16,541 nt of DNA from an uncultured Gemmatimonadota bacterium. Lineage in GTDB: Bacteria; Gemmatimonadota; Gemmatimonadetes; Gemmatimonadales; GWC2-71-9. The first letter of the stretch is position 1, and every line of letters starts with the position of its first letter. Made by a program: the position numbers and the translations under genes. The notes under the pieces are model-generated. The model did not search any database. It was not told the origin of the DNA and saw nothing but the letters and a program-made list of their open reading frames with translations. Below are positions 11,877 to 16,541 of this stretch, one piece after another. The stretch lies in contig CAMLLJ010000028.1 of assembly GCA_946480845.1 (NCBI GenBank), positions 1-16,541 of the forward strand, written 5' to 3'.

Positions 11877-13163
11877 ATGTCCGCGACGAGCCTGTCCTGT
11901 CGTTTCTGTGCAACGCCGCTGCGCCACAGCTTCGCGGACCTCGGCACCTCACCGCTGGCCAATGCCTACCTCACGGCCGACCGGCTCAACGGCGCCGAGG
12001 CGTATTACCCGCTGCACGCCTTCGTCTGCGAGTCCTGTTTCCTGGTGCAGCTCGGCGAGTTCGCCGCGCCGGCCGACATCTTCAGCGACTACGCCTACTT
12101 CTCGTCGGTGTCGGAGAGCTGGGTCGATCATGCGCGCCGCTACGCCGCCGCGATGACCGAGCGGCTCGGCCTGGGCGCGGGGCACCGTGTCGTCGAGATC
12201 GCCAGCAACGATGGCTACCTGCTGCAGTTCTTCCGGGAGCGGGGGATCGGCGTCCTCGGCGTCGAGCCGGCAGCCAACGTGGCGCTCGCGGCCGAAGCGC
12301 GCGGCATCCCCACGCTGGTGAAGTTCTTCGGGCACCGGACCGCGCGGGAGCTGGTGGCGGGCGGGACCCGCGCCGATCTCCTCGTGGGCAACAACGTGCT
12401 CGCGCATGTGCCGGCGCTCAACGACTTCGTTGCCGGCGCCTGCGAGATCCTGGCGCCGGACGGCCGCGCGACCTTCGAGTTCCCGCATCTCCTCCGCCTG
12501 ATCGAGGGCGCGGAGTTCGACACCATCTACCACGAGCACTTCTCCTACCTGTCGCTGCTCGCGGTGCAGCGGATCTTCGCGGCCCACGGGCTCACCGTCG
12601 TCCAGGTGGAGGAGCTTCCCACCCATGGCGGCTCGCTCCGCGTGCACGCCCGGCACACCGAGTCCGCCGGCCTGGTGGACCAGTCGGTCCCGGCGGTGCT
12701 CGCCGCCGAGCGCGCCGCCGGGCTCGACCGGATCGACACCTACACGGCGTTCCAGGGTTCCGTCCGCCGCGTGAAGCGCGAGCTGCTGCGCTTCCTGCTT
12801 GCCGCCAGGCGCCAGGGCCGCTCGGTCGTGGCCTACGGCGCCGCCGCCAAGGGCAACACCCTGCTCAACTACTGCGGCATCCGCGGCGATTTCATCGACT
12901 ACGTCGTGGACCGGAGCCCGCACAAGCAGGGCCGCTTCCTCCCCGGCTCGCGGCTCCCCATTCACGCCCCGGAGCGGATCGCCGAGACGCGTCCCGACTA
13001 TGTGCTCATCCTGCCCTGGAACCTGCGCGAGGAGATCATGCGCCAGATGGCGCACGTGCGCGACTGGGGCGGGCGCTTCGTGGTGCCCATCCCGACGGTG
13101 CAGGTGGTCGGCCCCTCGCGGCGCCGGTGGATGCCGTTTGACGTGGCGCGCCGGAGCGCCTGA
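11877..13163 (+). CDS. SAM-dependent sugar C-methyltransferase, TylC3/TcaB9 type
   Basis: The 428-residue cytoplasmic protein has the three-part layout of NDP-deoxysugar C-3 methyltransferases: an N-terminal zinc module (Cys8, Cys11, Cys51, Cys54), a central SAM fold (VVEIASNDGYLLQFF, then GVEPAANVALAAEARGIPT), and a C-terminal Rossmann-like domain (VVAYGAAAKGNTLLNYCGI ... VVDRSPHKQGRFLPGSRLPI). The catalytic segment TIYHEHFSYLS contains Tyr218, Glu220 and His221, equivalent to the Tyr/Glu/His set described for TcaB9. The real sugar substrate is unknown; relatives act on NDP-4-keto-2,6-dideoxyhexoses or on surface-glycan sugars. No other sugar-pathway genes adjoin it, so it is a stand-alone member. 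The ATG at 11877 has GGGAG four bases ahead; longer in-frame upstream starts would add a low-complexity, non-conserved N-terminus. Confidence 0.88.
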   Translation: MSATSLSCRFCATPLRHSFADLGTSPLANAYLTADRLNGAEAYYPLHAFVCESCFLVQLGEFAAPADIFSDYAYFSSVSESWVDHARRYAAAMTERLGLGAGHRVVEIASNDGYLLQFFRERGIGVLGVEPAANVALAAEARGIPTLVKFFGHRTARELVAGGTRADLLVGNNVLAHVPALNDFVAGACEILAPDGRATFEFPHLLRLIEGAEFDTIYHEHFSYLSLLAVQRIFAAHGLTVVQVEELPTHGGSLRVHARHTESAGLVDQSVPAVLAAERAAGLDRIDTYTAFQGSVRRVKRELLRFLLAARRQGRSVVAYGAAAKGNTLLNYCGIRGDFIDYVVDRSPHKQGRFLPGSRLPIHAPERIAETRPDYVLILPWNLREEIMRQMAHVRDWGGRFVVPIPTVQVVGPSRRRWMPFDVARRSA

Positions 13164-13169
13164 GCCGGC

Positions 13170-14339
13170 TCACTCCGCGGTGAGCACCGCGCCCTTGAGG
13201 TAGCCCGTCTCCGGCACCGTCAGCACCTCCGGATGGTCCTCCCCCTGTCCGAGGATGCGGCGGAGCACCATGCGCCGCCCGCTGTCGCCGGCGGCTTCCC
13301 CCAGCATCGTCATGAACGCCTCGCGCCCCACGTGGAACGAGCAGGACGCCGTGACCAGCGTGCCGCCCGGCTCGAGGATCCGCATCGCCCTGAGGTTGAT
13401 CTCCCGGTAACCGCGCAGCGCCTGCGGCACCGCGCTCCGCGACTTGGCGAATGCCGGCGGGTCGAGCACGATGGTGTCGAACCGCGTCCGCGAGCGCTCC
13501 CAGGCCCGGAGCGCCTCGAAGGCATCCGCCTCTCGCCACTCGATGTTCGCCTGCCCGTTGAGCGCCGCGTTCTCGGCGCCACGCGCGAGGGCGTCGGCGC
13601 TCACGTCGAGCGCGGTGACCTGCCCGGCCCGGGCGGCCAGGTGCAGCGCGAACGAGCCGTGATAGGCGAAGCAGTCGAGCGCCCTCCCCCCGGGACGCGC
13701 CAGCGCGCCCGCAAGCAGGCGGCTCGGGCGCTGGTCGAGGAAGGCGCCGGTCTTCTGCCCGCTCCAGGGCGCCGCGTGATAGCGGATCTGTCCCTCCCGT
13801 ACCTCGATGTGCTCGGGCACGCTGCCGGCCACGAGCTCGACGCCCTCGCTCAGCCCTTCCCGCCGCCGCACGGCCACATCATGCCGGAGCAGGATCCCCT
13901 CCGGCGCCAGCACATCGGCGATCGCTGCCAGCACATCGTCGCGCATCGTCTCGAGCCCGGCGGACAGGAGCTGGGCGACCACCCACCGGTCGTAGCGGTC
14001 CACCACCAGCGACGGCAGGCCATCGCCCTCGCCGTGGACCACGCGGTAGGCCGTGGCGGGAATGCCCTCGCGCCGGGCCAGCGCCGCCGCAATCCGCTCG
14101 CGCCACCATGCCGCGTCGATCGGCCGGTCGGTGCGCTCGAGGAGGCGGAGCCGGATCTCCGACCGCGGCGAGTGCAGCGCCTGGCCGAGGAACCGCCCGC
14201 GGGTATCGGTCACCGCCACGACACCCGGCGCCTCCGCCGCGTCGAGGACGTCGCTGCGGTAGATCCACGGATGGCCGCGCACCCACCGCTCGGCGCCGCG
14301 CGGGCTCACCTTGAGCGCCGCCGTGGTCCCGGCGCTCAT
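13170..14339 (-). CDS. rlmI: RlmI-like 23S rRNA (cytosine-5) methyltransferase with PUA domain
   Basis: The 389-residue protein belongs to COG1092, whose E. coli member RlmI methylates C1962 of 23S rRNA. It has an N-terminal PUA-like RNA-binding domain (RWVRGHPWIYRSDV ... RGRFLGQALHSPRSEIRLRLL), a linking domain (residues ~80-190) with YRVVHGEGDGLPSLVVDRY, the family motif GQKTGAFLDQR (194-204), SAM motif I LDCFAYHGSFALHLA (221-235), DPPAFAKS (293-300), and TASCSFHV with the catalytic Cys333. Everything needed for activity is present. The specific target base is inferred from the family; paralogues with other rRNA targets exist. The ATG at 14339 lacks a clear Shine-Dalgarno and may be leaderless. 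Its 3' end is six bases from the convergent C-methyltransferase stop. Confidence 0.88.
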   Translation of the reverse strand: MSAGTTAALKVSPRGAERWVRGHPWIYRSDVLDAAEAPGVVAVTDTRGRFLGQALHSPRSEIRLRLLERTDRPIDAAWWRERIAAALARREGIPATAYRVVHGEGDGLPSLVVDRYDRWVVAQLLSAGLETMRDDVLAAIADVLAPEGILLRHDVAVRRREGLSEGVELVAGSVPEHIEVREGQIRYHAAPWSGQKTGAFLDQRPSRLLAGALARPGGRALDCFAYHGSFALHLAARAGQVTALDVSADALARGAENAALNGQANIEWREADAFEALRAWERSRTRFDTIVLDPPAFAKSRSAVPQALRGYREINLRAMRILEPGGTLVTASCSFHVGREAFMTMLGEAAGDSGRRMVLRRILGQGEDHPEVLTVPETGYLKGAVLTAE

Positions 14340-14381
14340 CCGGCGATGGCCGGAGCGGCGGCGACCTGCTTGATTTGCGTC

Positions 14382-14927
14382 ATGCGCACCAATGTAGCGC
14401 CGCTCCTTCGGCTCATGCTGGTGACCGACGACGCGGCCGTCGCGGGGCGGGACCTGGTCTCGCTGGCCCGTGCCGCCGAGCGCGGCGGCGTCACCTCGGT
14501 CCAGCTCCGGCTCAAGCGCGCCACGCCCCGCGAGCAGGTGGCCGCGGCGCGCGCGCTGGTCGCCGCGCTTCGCGTGCCGGTGCTGGTGAACGACCGGCCG
14601 GACATCGCGGTGGCCGCCGGCGCCGCGGGCGTCCATGTCGGTCCCGGTGACCTGCCGCCCGTGCTCGCCCGGCGCGTGCTACCGGCCGGCATGATCCTCG
14701 GCGTGTCGGTCGGGAACCCGCGGGAGGCGCTCACGGCGGGGGCGGGGGACTACTGGGGCGTGGGCCCCTGGCGGGAGAGCGCGACGAAGGACGATGCCGG
14801 GAACGCGATCGGCGCGAGCGGCCTCGGCGCAGTGATTGGGGAGAGCGTGGTGTCGGGGATCCTCGGCGCAGCCGACGTGGAAGCCGCCGCGCGCCGCTAC
14901 GCCGATGCGCTCAGCGCCGCGCGCTGA
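14382..14927 (+). CDS. ThiE/TenI-like protein with an internal deletion near the C-terminus
   Basis: The 181-residue protein belongs to the thiamine-phosphate synthase/TenI (beta-alpha)8-barrel family; ThiE is usually ~210 residues. Recognisable ThiE elements are LMLVTDD (strand 1), VQLRLK (Gln41, Arg43, Lys45; the usual Glu of QLREK is Leu44), LVNDRPDIAVAAGAAGVHVGPGDLP (Asn70, Asp71, Asp90 for the pyrimidine and Mg), GVSVGN (Ser109), and YWGVGPWRESATK with Lys136. After GLGAV (147-151) it jumps to GESVVSGILGAADVEAAARRYADAL. About 28-30 residues are absent, including the strand-7 GG(I/V) phosphate loop and strand 8. No other reading frame carries the missing piece. It may be a decayed or altered enzyme. 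It starts divergently from rlmI (42-base gap, no clear Shine-Dalgarno), and its stop abuts the mltG stop. Confidence 0.8.
   Translation: MRTNVAPLLRLMLVTDDAAVAGRDLVSLARAAERGGVTSVQLRLKRATPREQVAAARALVAALRVPVLVNDRPDIAVAAGAAGVHVGPGDLPPVLARRVLPAGMILGVSVGNPREALTAGAGDYWGVGPWRESATKDDAGNAIGASGLGAVIGESVVSGILGAADVEAAARRYADALSAAR
14822..14871 (+). repeat. 11-base direct repeat inside the ThiE-like gene
   Basis: CCTCGGCGCAG occurs at 14822-14832 and again at 14861-14871, separated by 28 bases. The pair brackets the place where family members carry the missing strand-7/strand-8 segment. It could be a scar or a site of slipped-strand deletion, or a by-product of Gly-Ala codon bias. Confidence 0.4.
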
Positions 14928-15947
14928 TCACGGCGCCGGCGCACTCGCCGGCGCCGGTGCGGATGCGCTCCGCTCGGCCGCGGCGCGCGCGCGGCGCGCG
15001 GCCGCGACGGCGCGCAGGTGCTCGGCGTAGCTGCGGGTGAAGGTGTGGCTCCCGTCGCCGGCGGCGACGAAATAGAGGTAGGGCACGTCGGCGGGATAGA
15101 GCGAGGCCTCGATGCTCCGGAGACTCGGCGAATTCACCGGCCCGGGCGGGAGGCCCGGGTTCCGGTAGGTGTTGTACGGCGACGCCGTGGCGTAGTCCTT
15201 CTCGTAGAGCCGCTTCTTCCGCTCGCCGGTGCGCAGCATGATGGCGTACTGCACCGTCGGGTCCGCCTGCAGCGCCATGCCGATGCGCAGGCGGTTGTGG
15301 TACACGCCGGCGATGGTCTCCCGCTCCGAATCCACCCGCGCCTCTCCCTCCACGATCGACGCCAGCGTCACCAGCTGCGTCCGGGTCATGCGCAGCGTGT
15401 CGAGCCGCGCGTCCCACTCGGGCTTCCAGGTGCGCAGGAACTCCCCGGCCATCCGGGTGACCAGCCCGCGGGCGGTCACCTTCTCGGGAAGCTGGTACGT
15501 GTCGGGACGGAGGAAGCCTTCGAGGGAGCCGGACGAGATGCCGAGCGAGTCGGCGAGCGCGGAGTCGGCAGCGGCGGCGAGCACCGAGTCGGCGGGAAGC
15601 CCCAGCTTCGCCTCGGCGAGCTCGGCGAGATCGGCGACGGTGAGCCCCTCCGGCACGGTCAGCCGCACCTCGGGCGCGGTGCCGAGCGAGAGCTGGCGGA
15701 GCAGCTCGTCGGCCGGCGTGCCGCGCGCCACGCGGTAGGTGCCCGCCTGCACCGCGCGGTCGGCGCCGGAGATCCGCGCGCGCAGCTTGAGCCAGGTCCG
15801 GTTCCCGATCAGCCCGTGCGCGTCGAGCGTGTCGAGCACCTGCCCGAAGGAGGCGCCCTGGGGGACCGTCACCGTGGCGAAGGTGCCATCGCGCGGCGGC
15901 GTCCCGCCGCATGCGGTCACCAGGAGGATCAGCAGCAGGCGTCGCAT
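14928..15947 (-). CDS. mltG: endolytic murein transglycosylase MltG, lipoprotein-like variant
   Basis: This YceG-family lytic transglycosylase of 339 residues cuts nascent glycan strands and is thought to set peptidoglycan chain length. Core motifs are LTVPEGLTVADLAE, GFLRPDTYQLP, LASIVEGEA with Glu200 matching the catalytic Glu218 of E. coli MltG, ERETIAGVYHNRLRIGMALQADPTVQYA, and SPYNTYRNPGLPPGPVNSPSLRSIEA. Where E. coli has a transmembrane anchor, this protein starts MRRLLLILLVTACGG, with a lipobox-like VTAC (Cys13), so it may be lipid-anchored. The C-terminal ~30 residues are Ala/Pro/Arg-rich low complexity. A GGAG five bases before the ATG supports the start, and TGATG overlaps the ruvX stop by one base. 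Its stop directly abuts the ThiE-like gene's stop, so the convergent units have no terminator between them. Confidence 0.94.
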   Translation of the reverse strand: MRRLLLILLVTACGGTPPRDGTFATVTVPQGASFGQVLDTLDAHGLIGNRTWLKLRARISGADRAVQAGTYRVARGTPADELLRQLSLGTAPEVRLTVPEGLTVADLAELAEAKLGLPADSVLAAAADSALADSLGISSGSLEGFLRPDTYQLPEKVTARGLVTRMAGEFLRTWKPEWDARLDTLRMTRTQLVTLASIVEGEARVDSERETIAGVYHNRLRIGMALQADPTVQYAIMLRTGERKKRLYEKDYATASPYNTYRNPGLPPGPVNSPSLRSIEASLYPADVPYLYFVAAGDGSHTFTRSYAEHLRAVAAARRARAAAERSASAPAPASAPAP

Positions 15948-16384
15948 CAGGGCTCCGGGCGGCGGCTGTCGAGGAAGTGCTGCAGCAGGACGGCGGCGGC
16001 GAGGGCGTCCACGTCCTCCTTGCGCCCGCGGGTGCTGCCGCCCTGCTCCCGAATGATGCCCAGGGCGCGCGCCGTGGAAAAGCGCTCATCGTGGAACGCC
16101 ACCGGGAGCCCGGTGCGGCGCTCCACCGCGCCGGCCAGCTCGCGCGCCGCCAGGGCCGCCATGCCTTCCTCTCCCTCGCCGGTGAGCGGGAGCCCGACGA
16201 CGAGGCCCACCGGCCGGTGCGCCGCCACCAGCTCGAGGAAGCGGGGCATGGGAAAACGCTTCCCCGCCCGGCGCGTGAGCGTCTCGAGCGGGGAAGCGAG
16301 GATCTGCAGCTCGTCGGAGAGTGCCAGGCCGATCCGGGATTCGCCCCAGTCGATGCCCAGCACCCGTCCGGTCGGTGGAATCAC
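15947..16384 (-). CDS. ruvX: putative pre-16S rRNA nuclease / Holliday junction resolvase homologue RuvX (YqgF)
   Basis: The 145-residue protein is the usual size for YqgF/RuvX, an RNase H-fold nuclease essential in many bacteria and implicated in 16S rRNA 5' maturation. Visible motifs are GIDWGESRIGLALSD (Asp12), VVGLPLTGEG (nucleic-acid loop), FHDERFSTARA (Glu100) and KEDVDALAAAVLLQHFLD (Asp124/Asp126), which supply the metal-binding acidic residues. The start is a GTG at 16384 that overlaps the rho stop as GTGA, with no Shine-Dalgarno, so translational coupling to rho is likely. Its stop overlaps the mltG start. The ruvX-mltG neighbourhood is common in bacteria and supports the call. Confidence 0.93.
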   Translation of the reverse strand: MIPPTGRVLGIDWGESRIGLALSDELQILASPLETLTRRAGKRFPMPRFLELVAAHRPVGLVVGLPLTGEGEEGMAALAARELAGAVERRTGLPVAFHDERFSTARALGIIREQGGSTRGRKEDVDALAAAVLLQHFLDSRRPEP

Positions 16385-16541
16385 TGCGCCATGGTGGCGA
16401 AGAACTCCTTGTTGTTCTTGGTGCGCTTCATCCGCTCGAGCAGGAACTCGAGCGCCTCCACCGGCGGCATGTCGGCGAGGAAGTTGCGCAGCAGGTAGAC
16501 CCGGTTGAGCTCGTCCTTGTCCATGAGGAGCTCTTCCTTGC
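16381..16541 (-). CDS. rho: transcription termination factor Rho, C-terminal end (partial)
   Basis: Fifty-two residues and a stop are visible; the rest lies beyond the right edge. The text KEELLMDKDELNRVYLLRN, then LADMPPVEALEFLLERM and MKRTKNNKEFFATMAQ, matches the C-terminus of Rho (E. coli: NEELLTTQEELQKMWILRK ... MEFLINKL ... TKTNDDFFEMM). This is the end of the ATPase domain in the hexameric RNA helicase that ends transcription at unstructured C-rich RNA. Rho-dependent ending would fit the scarcity of T-run terminators in this window. Its TGA shares bases with the ruvX GTG. Confidence 0.92.
   Translation of the reverse strand, partial: KEELLMDKDELNRVYLLRNFLADMPPVEALEFLLERMKRTKNNKEFFATMAQ

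Noticed and set aside
13233..14381. A long plus-strand extension of the ThiE-like frame across rlmI
   Set aside because: The sequence is the antisense of a complete rRNA methyltransferase gene; the ThiE homology begins right after the ATG at 14382.
1..16541. Mobile elements, CRISPR arrays, toxin-antitoxin or anti-phage systems, tRNA or rRNA genes
   Set aside because: I found no spaced repeat array, transposase, integrase or recognisable defence protein, and no tRNA-like fold. sdpR-sdpI is the nearest to an immunity system and lacks its toxin genes.

Overview
The window is GC-rich bacterial chromosome, packed with genes on both strands and often with overlapping start and stop codons. The GC content, the absence of selenocysteine or plasmid features, the Gram-negative-type outer-membrane candidate and the style of the proteins would fit Gemmatimonadota or a similar GC-rich Gram-negative phylum. 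That placement is an inference from protein style; no rRNA or other taxonomic marker is present. There is no CRISPR array, insertion sequence, integrase, tRNA or rRNA that I can see.

Layout, left to right. (1) Positions 1-1403, plus strand: the 3' part of a gene with an OST-HTH/LOTUS-like domain and a histone-like basic tail ending in an AT-hook, overlapping a 3-methyladenine DNA glycosylase gene (Mpg family). (2) Positions 1407-2075, minus strand: a secreted, probably outer-membrane, beta-rich protein. (3) Positions 2276-10618, minus strand: six closely spaced or overlapping genes, read right to left as cation diffusion facilitator, unrecognised methyltransferase-like protein, Cys-type formate dehydrogenase catalytic subunit, GT-C-like membrane glycosyltransferase, threonine 3-dehydrogenase (tdh) and 2-amino-3-ketobutyrate CoA ligase (kbl). 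Tdh and Kbl together turn threonine into glycine and acetyl-CoA. The formate dehydrogenase has no visible NAD(H)- or quinone-linked partner subunit here. (4) Positions 10619-11662: a divergent control region with an AT-rich operator-like palindrome, then an sdpR-sdpI pair (ArsR-family autorepressor and membrane immunity-type protein) with no SdpABC toxin genes nearby. (5) Positions 11877-13163, plus strand: a TylC3/TcaB9-type sugar C-methyltransferase. (6) Positions 13170-14339, minus strand: an RlmI-like 23S rRNA methyltransferase. It is divergent from a thiamine-phosphate-synthase-like gene (14382-14927, plus strand) that seems to lack its C-terminal phosphate-binding segment. (7) Positions 14928-16541, minus strand: a housekeeping operon of rho (3' end only), ruvX and mltG, joined by overlapping start and stop codons.

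Most of the content is ordinary metabolism and housekeeping. The points that deserve a second look are the ThiE-like protein without the GG loop, the formate dehydrogenase with no His-Cys3 cluster ligands and a large Arg-rich insert, the unrecognised gene translationally coupled to it, the orphan sdpRI pair with its operator, and the G-rich hairpin region after sdpI. I did not find convincing evidence for an entirely new multi-gene system.
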